Source of the DNA: Phoenix dactylifera | Taxonomy: Eukaryota > Streptophyta > Magnoliopsida > Arecales > Arecaceae | Length of the DNA stretch: 64,000 nucleotides | Reading direction: 5' to 3' | Assembly (NCBI RefSeq): GCF_009389715.1 | Contig: NC_052395.1 | Location: 20,498,493-20,562,492 of the forward strand | In this document: in pieces, positions 10,967 through 27,783 of the stretch | Layout: each line of letters begins with the position of its first letter | Numbering within the stretch: the stretch's first letter is position 1 | Notes under the pieces: generated by a model | Database searches by the model: none | Told to the model about the DNA's origin: nothing | What the model saw: the letters and a program-made list of their open reading frames with translations, nothing else | Program-made: the position numbers and the translations under genes

Positions 10967-12889
10967 TGTATATATATGAGAGAGATATGATGAAGAACCT
11001 AGGACCTCTCTATTAAAGGAAGGAATGTCAACCACATGAGATAAGTCTGGTTGGCTTTTCCCGTATTGTTTTACTCATGACTGTTTCTTGATTCATTTGA
11101 TGACCAAATATCTTCTTAATAACCTTGTTTCTCACTTGTTAGTTCCTGTTCCATTCAAATGTTTCTATTGATATTTGTCTGTTTCTTTGATTGACGTCCA
11201 TGTGTTCTGCCATTAAGCACTCTGCTTGCTAACTGACTGACATCAATGTCCAAGTATCAGATGTCTAAATGTTAAAATCCACAAAAACAACTATCACAGA
11301 TATAAATGGTTTCTTGTATGCTTTTCATTTCTGCTGCATAGAAGACACTTCATATATGGTGTCAATAACAAAAAATGAAAAACTGTTGTGGACATAAAGA
11401 AGAATACTTATGTACATTCAACAAGTAACTAATAGTATTGTCTTGAGGGAAAGCTTGGGCAGATCCCAATCCGATATTAATAACTAGTAGTACTTAATTA
11501 TTCAGAAGTTAAACTTAGCTGATACCTAGTTGATATAAGGTATTTTTAGTTACCAACCCTGAAACCAACTTGGTTCTCTAAAATTATCAGATAATAGAAA
11601 CTATTAGTTTATAAATATTATATTATCAATTGGTTGATCTATTGTACTGGCATTCGAAATGTGCAAACAAAATCATAGAATCAAGGAAGAAACAGATAAC
11701 TACTTCTAAATATCATGTTGATGTAAAAGTTTAATTTCCCTTTGATCTGTATTTTAATTTGGTTGTCAGTTTTATTAATGGAATTTCACTGTAATCAACT
11801 GCCTATTCCGTGGCTTTTAAAATTTACTTTCAAATTGTTTTGTTTTTCTTTGCTTCTTTATTTTTGTTCTTCAACCTTTTCAATTGTTTATGCCTGGCTA
11901 CACAGTCATTATCAAGCTTGATATATATGTTTAAATTTTTCTCTCGTTTGAATGTTTGATTCATGAACCATCTGTCATCAATCAATAAACAGATATTTGA
12001 AATGTGATCTAAATCCTGAATTGGCCACAAAAAATAGCAGAAACCTTCGAACTGAAAAAATAAGAGCTATCTACTATCCTTTTTTCCCTTTCAGGAAGAG
12101 ATTCCTAGGAGTCACAGTAATAAACAGACTTCGTAACAGAAAAGAGTAGAAATAAATGAGAAGTTACACTGACTTAGAGAAATGACATGGATTAAATCTA
12201 GTATTAGTAATATGCCCGAAGTACTTCACATGTTAATGTGAATTTTGTGAGATAGGAGTTCTGAATCTTAGGGTAAAAAGAAACTAATCTATCATTTTTA
12301 TCTTTCTTATAATACAGAGCAGTACTAATATACTTGACCATTGCTTTTGGATCTAAAAATATGGAAAAACACATGAAACGATAAATGTTTTTTGCATGCT
12401 ACATGATAGATCTAAATTGAAAGTTCTATCCACTAATCATTTTTTTTAAACTTTTTCATACCATAGGATCCCTAACTTACATTTGCACTAAATAATGCAA
12501 TGAATAAAATTGTGTTGCCAAAACTAACTCACTTGCATATTTAAATTTGTTCATATTATACTTTATCTCCTAGGGATATCATTGCTTTTCCCAAACAAAT
12601 TGTTGAAAATTGTGGGCTGATTGAATATTCAAAAAATTTCTTGGTCTATATTCTCTGTAATTACTCTGATATCTTTTAGTATCTTCCCCATCCATGTAGC
12701 ATAAACAATTTAAATAGATAATGGTGTCATATGTTCTCCGGTTCTTCAAAACCAATTCCTTCTGTTTTCATCGATTTTATGATCATTTTCACTCTCCACT
12801 CAAGCCAACTGTAAAAAGTGGATGCAAACAAACATCTTCCCATAAGATTAGATGTAGTTCAAATTTTCTTATTCAATGAAAGTGACATG
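10926..12889. other. AT-rich intergenic DNA, no gene seen
   Basis: A TG/TA microsatellite lies at about 10927-10970, just where similarity to the intact receptor-kinase intron ends. No ORF, RNA gene or transposon end could be supported in the remainder. Confidence 0.7.
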
Positions 12890-12897
12890 TACAGAGT

Positions 12898-13796
12898 CAG
12901 GGGCGGCCCAATTCATTTGGAGGTCTAAGACGGATTTAATGAATGAGACCTTTTTTATAATAATAAAAATTTTTAATAAGCATAAAATACTTAGAAAAGA
13001 AATATAAAAATAGATAGTCATCAAGTACATTATTCCAACAAAAATGCATCTATGCACCAAAGACAGATAAAAAAAAATTTCAGTTTAATATAATTTTTGA
13101 ATGAAAGCACGAAAAAGTAATTATGCTTAAGGAAGGGCCCATAAAATTGATTAAATAATTGAGATAATGCTTTGCGGTACTGTTTACCATGTGAAGCAAG
13201 AGCACGGTAGGAAAAGGTTATCCCATGGCGCTTCATGGTCAAGGTAAAGGAAAGAATTTGTCCAAAAAGGATGAGAGAAAGTAGGGGCTTTATGGGAAAT
13301 TCACTCCATCTAATTAATAAAAAGTCCCATCCCACCATCTCCCCTTCAAGTGAGTACCCAAGCAGCCGCTGCAACATCACAGCACAGCAGCCATTCAACC
13401 CCCCCTCCCTCCTTTTCTTTCTCTACCCTCCAAGAAGTCCATCTCCAATCCCCCTATCTTTCTTCCTGATGGCCCAGCTGGATCAGGAGTAATGTGAGGG
13501 AAAGAAAACCAAGACCAAAACAAAAAAAAGAGAAGGGATGAAAGATAAGAGTGGCTTCAGACGTGTATCAAGCCAACCAAATCCTCCAGTCTCCACCCAA
13601 AACAAAACTACTGTCCCCAACTTCCCAAAGTGCCCCTCTGCAGGCCAGAAAACTCTCCACCTCCCTTCCATCAAGGGTCAAGACTCGTAGCCAGCTCCTG
13701 TTCCGTTTTATATGGGGCCTTTGCTTTCTTTTGGTCAGTCTCCCGGAGGCCTTCTATTAGCCCAGAGAAGGTCGCCTAGGGTTCGGGCCGGCCCTG
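12898..13796. mobile_element. Non-autonomous hAT-type DNA transposon
   Basis: The 899-bp element starts CAGGGGCGGCCC and ends GGGCCGGCCCTG, giving short imperfect terminal inverted repeats. It is flanked by identical 8-bp duplications TACAGAGT at 12890-12897 and 13797-13804. An 8-bp duplication with a CAGGG start is the hAT signature. No transposase is encoded. The inner part (about 13330-13750) is pyrimidine-rich and GC-richer than the flanks and could be a captured host leader, but no protein is recognisable. Confidence 0.88.
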
Positions 13797-14050
13797 TACA
13801 GAGTCACGGTGCAAAAAAGACAATTGGGAAGACTTTGACTCAAGACTATCATCTAATAAACCAAATTACTCATTAAGCATCATGCTTATCTTCACTAATT
13901 GATAGACCAATCCATGAAAGAAATACTAAGTTAATATAATTTTTGTTTTAAACTCCTTGTTTCCTGATCCTGTGCATATATAAAGAAAGTAACCCGCATT
14001 GTCGGCATCGACCTTTCCTTCTTCCAAATCCTAATCCTTTGATTTTTTTT

Positions 14051-14364
14051 GGGTTTTTTGCATGGATATCCTTTTAAATATCAGATTTTGCGTGAATACC
14101 CTTCCAAAATTGATATTTGCATGTATACCCTCGTAAAATACTTGTTTTGCTATGTTATCCTTTTTTATTCTTATTTTTGCATATGTACCCATGCCATCTA
14201 ACACCGTTAAAAAATTAACGGTTTCAAATTAAAATGACTAAAATACCCTTAATGGGTAGGCGTGCAAATAAAAAAATTTATAAGGGTATACAAGCAAATA
14301 GTAACTTTATAAGGATATTCATACAATTTCCTATATTTAGAAGGGTATATATGCAAAAAAAAAG
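14051..14364. repeat. Inverted-repeat sub-end of the MULE, or a related MITE
   Basis: The left MULE end is followed by a more diverged inverted copy of itself ending at 14364 (AGAAGGGTATATATGCAAAA), so 14051-14364 alone folds back like a small MITE. An imperfect palindrome CGTTAAAAAATTAACG sits in the middle near 14205-14220. A relative of this whole unit occurs at about 46290-46705. Confidence 0.75.
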
Positions 14365-14473
14365 CCTAGTAGATGGAAAGAATTTAGATACATTAATTAA
14401 TGTGATAGCCTTTATAATTCTGTATTTATTAGGAAATGCACCCGGTCCTAGTAGATGGAAAGAATTTAGATAC
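14365..14473. repeat. 27-bp direct repeat pair
   Basis: The same 27-bp string starting CCTAGTAGATGGAAAG occurs at 14365-14391 and 14447-14473, 82 bp apart, just inside the MULE sub-end. A CA microsatellite follows at about 14519-14541. Confidence 0.85.
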
Positions 14474-14887
14474 GTTAATATGGTTGTCATCATTTGAGGA
14501 ACAACAAAACAATCTCCACATACACACACACACACACACACGTGTCTTTGTATGTATTTGCTAAAGGTATGCCTGATATCTACGAATTCGGGTAACAAAT
14601 GGAGGTAGATATCCCAAGATGTTCAAAGTAAACGAATTTGGTGTATATAGTATTATAGTTGAAGAGTACATCCCACAGTCCCCCATCCAAGGACCAAGAA
14701 TGATAAGAATGCTCAAAATAAGTAATTAATGGAATACTGGGAAACATATGTACTCTAGTTTTGCCGGGCTATATATTTTATTTAAAAACAATATATGATA
14801 ACTTCTCTTCTTTTACCTAATCCCATCTTATCAGATTAAAATTCATTCCGACATGCTATGGCTTTAGAATCTCTGAAAAAACGAAAA

Positions 14888-14888
<1 letters not shown>

Positions 14889-14964
<76 letters not shown>

Positions 14965-14966
14965 TT
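14889..14966. repeat. Compound (AC)n(AT)n microsatellite
   Basis: About 27 AC units run straight into about 11 AT units. It lies inside the MULE, downstream of the transposase gene. Confidence 0.95.
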
Positions 14967-15464
14967 CCCCTCTGCGATCACCTCCTCAATCATTCAGCTT
15001 CTCATACGTAATCTATGAGCAGTAATTTGGAAATATGCAGAAGAAAACCACCTTATCCTATAGTTATACATCAACCAAAAGCACCAATAGTTCTTCAAAT
15101 TTAAAAAAAAAAACAAAACAAAACAGTCACCATGTTTGTAGTAAAGAAGAGATATTCTTGTACCAAGATTTGCATTAAACACCAACCAAGATGAATAGGT
15201 AGGAGTAGAAATAATAGCATTAATTCTACCAACCTACTTGTACTAGAGAAAAAAAAACAAATCTATATCCAACATAATCTTCACTGCTCCAGCAAAACAT
15301 GCGATCAAATCTGCAATTAGCAAAAAAATGAAAAAGAATAAGTATGAGAATTAACTCTATATCAACAAATAAATTATATTTAGTAATAATGCTAAAAGTG
15401 ATCCAAATAACTTGAAAGCAAATAAGGTGCAAACGTTAGGATAGGTATATCCAACATGTACCAA

Positions 15465-18222
15465 TCAAGATTGTGGGTAGGCATTATCTTCTCTAACTAA
15501 AGTTTCCATTCTCTTAGTTTGCTTGCGGGGTCGTCCTTTATTTTTTTTTCCTCTTGGTGCTACGAACACTGCATATGTGCCTCCTGAACATGACACTCTT
15601 CCTCTTGAACCATTTCCCTTAGGCCTGCAATATTTTAATGATAACCAAGTGATAAAACACAAACATCATTAAGTTAGAGTAGTGCTATATGTTACCTCCC
15701 AAGCCTCTTCGGTGCAGAAGAAGAGGACATTGAAGCTTGAGATTCCTCCACTACTGAATTTTTGCAAGTTTTTGCATGATGCCCAAGATCACCGCAACGC
15801 TTACATTTGTGCATCTTCTTCGATGTATTCTCATCTGTACCCCTAATTCTCTTCTTTTTAGGCCTTCCTGGAGGTCTTAGACTGAGCTTAGGAGGCAATA
15901 CCTTATATCCAATATCAACTTTTATCCATTGGACCTTGTCAGGTAATGGTCCAATTTCTAATGCATAGGCAGTCTTATACTTGGCAACAGTGAAGTACTC
16001 CGAGACATAATTTTCCAAATTTGCACCTCTCATACTACAAATAAAAGCTGCAGCATGCACACAAGGAATGCCCGACACCTCCCACAGACGACAAGAGCAC
16101 CTTTGTTCATTTAGAATTACTTCATGTCTTCCATTAGTCTCAATTACTTCTGCTCTATAATCACTGGTTCTATAAACATTATAATCACCTAGCTTAAGGC
16201 TAATGTCTCTTACATACTTCATTACCACAGGAACTAAATTTCCTTTCCAACGGGCAGCCATTCTCCTTCTTGCTTCCATTTTCACCATAATTTTTTGTCT
16301 TACGACATCTAATAAATCAAGAACTGGCCTATGTCTAGCCTCAGAAATCCAAGCATTGAATGACTCCGAAAGGTTGTTTGTTATATAGGAGCACTTAGCT
16401 GTGATGCCAAACTGAGATCTACTCCATAAGCCAATATTTTCAGCATTAAGATACTTGAATGCCTCCAAGCTAGCCTCCTTAATTTGATTGATGATATCGT
16501 CATGTTGGACTTTTGTATATGCCCTTGCAGCTCCCCATACCTTAATTTTAAGCCAGTCTCCTGGAAACTTTGTTTGAAAGTTTTTGTACAAGTGTCTCAT
16601 GCATTTTCTATGCTCTGCTTGAGGGTATATATGTTGCACTGCTTCTTCGAGTCCCTTTTGTCGATCTGATACAAGTACCAGACCTTCTGGAGTTTGAATT
16701 GATTCTTTAAGTGCCTCCAAAAACCAAGTCCAGCTATCACTATTTTCAGATTCTGCAATACCAAAAGCAACTGGAAACAAACCATTATTTCCATCAAGTG
16801 ATGTAGCAGCCATCATCACACCCCTGAACTTTCCCTTTAAGTGGCAACCATCTAGGCCTATGAAAGGCCTACAACCAGCTAAAAAGCCCGTACTGCAAGC
16901 TTGCAGACAAATAAAGAAGCGGTGGAAGTAATGCTTGTCATCAACCACATCTAACTTTAGCTTTACTACACTACCTGGGTTTCTTCTCAAAAGCTCCTCC
17001 TTGAAATCCTCCATTCTCTCAAAAGAATCTGCCCAATTACCATGAATCATAGACATGGCAAGCTCCTTTCCTCTCCAAACTCTGTGGTATGGAAGCTCAA
17101 GATGATAGAATTGCAACAATCTCCTTTTTAACTCAATAGGCGACAGGTCACCCTCTTTTCGTAGCCAACCAATGATCCTATCATATATCCAAAATTGTGT
17201 GGCCATCTTGTTGCCACATTTGTTTATAGATGAGCACGTATGAGGTTCCTTCAATTTTTTGACCTGCACATACAAACAAAATAATATATTAATATATGCA
17301 ATATTTTTCATAAGCCCTGTAATTAAAAGCTAACATATTTCAACCATAATACCTGAAATGTATGACCATCACATAATAGTGAAGCATGAAGTCTCCAATT
17401 ACAAGCTTCATCTTTGCAACTCACTGTCATTCTACCAGGCTCACTTTTGAGAACTCTTACGGCAAATTCATTCAATATAGCATACTGACTCAGTGCCACC
17501 TTGAACTGTTCTCGACTTGTATATTTTGTCCCTACGGCCATGTTAGGATCCACAATGTCCATCTCATATGTCTCTCCCTCATACTCTATGATATTTTCAT
17601 CATCATCATCAGAATCGCTATTATAAATACTGTGATAGCTACTCTCAGAACCATAAATTTCAGTATCTGTTTCCTGCTCCTCTTGAGATAAAGTTTCATC
17701 ATTTACCCCAACAAAGTCATTATTTTCAATAGCAGTAGCTAAAGTATCAATGCCTATTGTAGCTAGATGCTCATTTTCATTGTACCTTTGGTTTTCTCTT
17801 ACTTCATCCTCTCGAATCTCTTCTATTGCAGTTGCAGTGCTTCTACATGTTTCAATTTGATCTTGGCTGCCTAGTATTGATTGAGAAAGTTGTATAATAT
17901 TGGTCTCTTTTGTGACAAATATGAAGCACTCTTTTAAATCCTTATACTCCTCAAACAAACTCATTAATTTTTGATCTGTGTCTAATATCATGTAAGACTT
18001 AGGCATTAAATGTCTAATCACAGACCAAATCTTTATAGTCTCTTCAAGCTTCAAATTGAAGGTATGCACTATATCATCATATAGGTCCTTATAGCAATAA
18101 CAGTCAACATCAACTAACCAGCTCTTTTGTCTTCCAAAGTAGTACTTAAGTCTTGTAGAATTCTTAACCTTCTTAAAATATCCTCCAAATTTTACCTTCA
18201 ATTTGAATAGTTGTTGCTCCAT
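15465..18222 (-). CDS. MULE (MuDR/mudrA-type) transposase, three exons
   Basis: The exons are 17353-18222, 15696-17263 and 15465-15624. All junctions are GT-AG and keep frame, giving 865 residues with no internal stop. In order there is an N-terminal beta-rich domain and an acidic Asp/Glu/Ser linker. Next comes the Mutator DNA-binding domain (DBD_Tnp_Mut; GTKYTS... to EPHTC, across the first intron), then the MULE DDE-type core with Asp in FIGLDGCHLKG, Asp in VLVSDRQKG and a CX2H box. A SWIM zinc finger (CSCRLWEVSGIPCVH) and a C-terminal CX2CX4HX4C zinc knuckle (CKRCGDLGHHAKTC) complete it. The enzyme would cut and join the element ends in the nucleus. The intact frame, together with matched ends and a target duplication, suggests recent or continuing activity. 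A domesticated FAR1/MUG-like gene is less likely because the element ends are present. Confidence 0.93.
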
Positions 18223-18719
18223 TTAAGAACCTGTACATTGAATAAATAAATATACACGATATAAATTGTAAGAGAGTGTTTATCAACCAAATGTATTCTA
18301 ACAAAATAAAAGAAAAAAAGAATAATATACAACCATATTATATTTCAACAATCAATCAAAAATGGGTTCGTCTTTCTTACCCCCAAATAAAGTATATGGT
18401 ATACAGTTAGAAACCAAAAAATAGAGTTTCAATATAGGTTCACAGCGAAAAATAGGAATGAAATAAAATCAGCTACAACAATCATTATTGTTGTTCCAAC
18501 ACTTGTAATGATTATTTTTTTTGGTTCAAATTAATAGAAGAAAAATAGTATAAATCAACGAAAGAGAAGAGAGGAAAAGATGATATTGAAATACCTTTGT
18601 TTATGATCAACTTTGTTTATGATCAACAGATGGCAGAGTTTTTGAAGGTTTGAAAGATCGATTGCGTCTTTGGAGAGGAAAGATTTACAACCCAGAAATT
18701 TTTTTTCTTTATTCTTTGT

Positions 18720-19260
18720 TGGGTTCCAGAACAGGGAGGAAGGGGGTCGGAGATCCCGAGCGAGCGCCTCGTGATCTCGGGCAGCTCTCGCTCGCCATGT
18801 GCCGCGGGATCGCGATCTCGCCATCGCGAACGCCTGCGGGCGAACCAGCCAAGATCTCACGATCGCGTCTCCCGCGGGCGAACGCCAGCGATAGCGTCGC
18901 GATCTCGCGAACGCCCGCGATAACGTCGCGATCTCGCGGACGCCCGCGATCGGGATCCCGATTCGTGGGGGGCGGGCGGGCGCCGGGGGGTGGGGGCGAG
19001 GGTTGGGGAAGCCGGCCGCCGGGAGGGAAGCCCGCGGGGGGGTGGGGAAGCCGCCGGGAGGGGGGGAAGCCCCGTGGGGAAGCCGCCGGGGGGGGGGGGG
19101 GGGGGGGGAAGCCGCCGGGAGGGGGGGCGCCGGGGGGGAAGCCTGCGGGGGGTGGGGAAGCCGCCGGGGGGGGGGGGGGCGCCGGTGGTGGGTAAGCCGG
19201 GCGCCGGGGGGGGGTGGTGAAGCCGGGCCGGGGGGGGTGGCGCGGGGAACCCAGGCGCGG
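18720..19260. other. GC-rich, G-tract block upstream of the MULE transposase
   Basis: The first half (18750-18965) is dense in CpG with repeats of the type CGCGATCTCGCGAACGCC. The second half (18965-19260) is a strand-asymmetric run of GGGGAAGCCGCCGGGAGGGG-like units with G runs up to about 18. The surrounding MULE is AT-rich. Gly-rich and Pro-rich ORFs over it are compositional. It may be the transposase promoter, captured host DNA, or both. No gene is recognised. Confidence 0.7.
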
Positions 19261-19537
19261 GGGTGTGGAGGTAGAAGAGTTAAGGGTAATAATGTCATTT
19301 CGAATTTTATTTTTATTTTAATTAATATAAATACAATTTTTTTAAACACCGTTAGAACAACCGTTACATTAGGATATTTGTACAATAACAGAGTTTTACG
19401 AGGGTATACATGCAAATATCAATTTTGGAAGGGTATTCACACAAAATCTAACATTTAGAAGGGTATCTATGCAAAAAAACCCATTTTTTTTTATTATTTT
19501 TATGTCTGTTCAGTCCGTTTCGTTGGCTTACAGGCTT

Positions 19538-19607
19538 AGTCAAACGGCGACTGGTCCACAATTAGAAATGGCGAGGGGGGAACGTGTCACATCATCACCC
19601 CAGTCAA
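19538..19607. promoter_or_regulatory. Two W-box cores in the promoter of the chitinase receptor kinase
   Basis: AGTCAA (TTGACT on the other strand) occurs at 19538-19543 and 19602-19607, between the MULE end and the TATA box. TTGAC-Y is the WRKY binding core common in defence gene promoters. The motif is short, so function is inferred. Confidence 0.4.
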
Positions 19608-19672
19608 CGAACCCCTCCACCTTCAACTTCTTCACTTCTCCAACTCTTCTTCCTCTTCCTCTTCTTCTCTTC

Positions 19673-19680
19673 CATATAAG
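19673..19680 (+). promoter_or_regulatory. TATA box of the chitinase receptor kinase
   Basis: CATATAAG lies about 85 bp upstream of the start codon, after a CT-rich stretch. The spacing fits a short 5' leader. Confidence 0.6.
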
Positions 19681-19738
19681 AAGCAAGACCTCCCATCCAT
19701 TCCCTTCAACCCAGTTTGCAGGAGAGAAGCCCCATTAG

Positions 19739-25521
<5,783 letters not shown>

Positions 25522-27001
25522 TTCATTTTCATTTTAGAATCATCAATAATTCTAATGTTTCAATAACTTGTATTCTTTGCAGTGCAAAACTCTTTGTACA
25601 TTTTGGCTCTATTAAATAATAATCTCTAAGCTCATATTTAAGCTGCCATGAAATAACATGGTTAATCTCATCTATTTTGCTGCTTCTATTGTTGCAATAA
25701 GTATATATTATATTGTATCATATTATATAAATGGATCTTAATATTGTTTTTTGAAGCTTTGTGTTTAGAAGAACATGGTTAGGAAAAAAAGTGATTTGGT
25801 TTCAGGGCTGAATCAAATATGGATCAGTCATCATTATATTCATATCTATATCCATTTTTAATTGGATATTAATTGGATGCTAAAATTCATACCCTTATTT
25901 GCTTTAAATGGATATAGATGCAAATCATATATTAACATGGATACAAATGCAGATATAAGTTAGATAATTAAAATCTATGAACCAACAAATTAAAAATTTC
26001 ACTATATCAAAGGTAATTATGTTAAGAAAATGTTTATATTGTACAAGACTCAATAGGACAGCAAACAGAACCGAATATTTGTGAAAAGATTGAGGTAGCT
26101 ACATACCATGTGCATATATGTTTTCCTTTGTGACAGGTATGGATATAGATATGGATAGTAGAATACTCAAATTTGGATCGATATTTGATAGATTCGGATG
26201 TGGAAACAAACACAGACAGATATTCTCTGCTTCAATTTTGCTCCTATTTGGTTTGCTACCACCTTGAATAATGTGAATTATAGGTCAAGGCATGTGCTGG
26301 ATACCTATACAAGACCAAAAACTCAAATAATATATTTTGGTTAGCCTTTTTAGATAAGAACCCAAATTGTTATAAATGGTATTACAGCAGAACCAGCTGA
26401 TAGCTTATACAGACTAGAGGATATTACAGCATGCGACTAAATTAAATTTATGGTTCTTGTAATTGGATTTGAATGGATTTCGGATCCTTAGCTTGATGAA
26501 GATGCCAGAGCTCAAACAGAAAAAGTATGTGAGCACCCGTGCAAGTGTGTGTTTAGTCCTACATCAGCTATACAATAGATAAATCCTAGATACTCGTACA
26601 AGATCAAAAAATCCAAATAATATCTTCTGACTAGCTTTTTTGGATAAAATCCTAAATTATTGCAATATGAGTTATAATTAAGCATGGATAGCCACTGCCA
26701 ACTAATTAATTATAGATACATGAAAATTGGGTTTTAAGAGTTTTCAAGCTAATTTCCCATCCTATCTAAGAGTAAGCAAATCAAAACAAACCTCCACAAG
26801 AAAATGGCTTACCCCGATCCAAATTCTACCATATTTTTGACCGTTTACCACTGCAACAGAATTTGAGCTCCATTTATTAATTATGACAAGTGGATCTGAT
26901 CAACTACTATGTGCTTGGCCTTGCTGCTGACCTGCTTTTGCTCCAGCAATCTAAAAATATATACAATGGTGTACAGATTCATAGTAGGTATTCATTCATC
27001 A
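25522..27001. other. 3' flank of the chimera and AT-rich intergenic DNA
   Basis: An AATAAT signal-like string at about 25615 may serve polyadenylation. From about 25810 to 26220 there are repeated TGGATATAGATATGGAT-like strings in both orientations, similar in style to the MITE at 37656-38129. No gene is seen. Confidence 0.55.
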
Positions 27002-27445
27002 TTATAAATGTGTTAATCTTAGTGATGAACAATTGAAGCCACATACTGTGCTGACTTCTATTCCATCAGTCCTTGGCTCGTCATGATTCACACCATCATG
27101 TTCCAAAGAGCTAGCTCCAAAAAGGTCACTCTTTGGAATACTTCGAACAGGAACTGTTCCGTTTGGGCAACTTCCACTTCTCTGCCTTATTTGTTCCATG
27201 ACAACTACCAAAGAAGGTCTTGTGTATTATAGAACAGATGACTCTTTTATCAATCATGATTAATAACAACAGAACAAGACTTTTTTTTGAGAAGAAACAA
27301 TAGAATAAAGTTGGCCTAAGTAAAAGGCATAAAAGAATAAACAATTAAAAATCCTAACCATGGCAGTGTGATTCTTTAATAAAGGATGATCAAAGGCTGG
27401 TTGTTTATAAATCTCAGCGCAATCAACCATATCACGACCCTCCCT
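27002..27445 (-). pseudogene. Neprosin-type (DUF239) gene remnant, N-terminal part only
   Basis: Two exon-like pieces remain. The one at 27359-27445 has a CAG acceptor and a GTTAGG donor and encodes the box DMVDCAEIYKQPAFDHPLLKNH. The second, from about 27211 down to 27025, encodes SCPNGTVPVRSIPKSDLFGASS. These match the activation-peptide region of plant neprosin-family proteins (secreted Glu-type prolyl peptidases with a C-terminal DUF239 domain). No catalytic neprosin domain is found leftward, and the remainder between here and 25522 has no ORF. This looks like a truncated duplicate. A gene with a very long intron is less likely. Confidence 0.7.
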
Positions 27446-27783
27446 CTGCAAAACCAGATACAATCAAAGTTACTCTCCAAAATCATCAACAAAACAAATG
27501 ACATCAGACATTTAAATTTAGCTGTATAAAGGAAAACACTAAAACTAGTAGCAAGCAATATTATCTTTTTCTGCTGGCTTGAGCTTCTGAGCTTCTTCAG
27601 AAGCTTCTCAATTTCAAGTCCGTTGGAATAAGTCCGTTGGGGCTTCTTCTTGTCATGCTGGCAATGGCAAAAGCTGTCACATGCATTCGCCGTCGAGAGG
27701 AAACTTCGGAAACTATGAACAGGACTGCTAATGTTTTAAAATATAGAGACTACAGACCCGAAATGGCTATCCATTGGTATTAT

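Larger units (their letters stand above)
14051..19482 (-). mobile_element. Apparently intact MuDR-type MULE transposon
   Basis: The terminal inverted repeats are long, about 95-110 bp: 14051 onward (GGGTTTTTTGCATGGATATC) and the complement of the stretch ending at 19482. They share a perfect run of over 40 bp (14092-14136). Nine-base flanks match exactly (A followed by eight T, at 14042-14050 and 19483-19491), the target-duplication length typical of Mutator, although the sequence is low in complexity. Inside is one transposase gene with open frame in all three exons. The gap between the transposase and the right end holds a very GC-rich stretch (18720-19260). The right end lies about 280 bp upstream of the start codon of the chitinase receptor kinase. 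Confidence 0.92.

Noticed and set aside
18555-19415. Pro/Arg-rich (-) and Gly-rich (+) ORFs across the GC-rich block
   Set aside because: They arise from GC composition and repeats. Both strands are open, there are no domains, and they sit inside the MULE.
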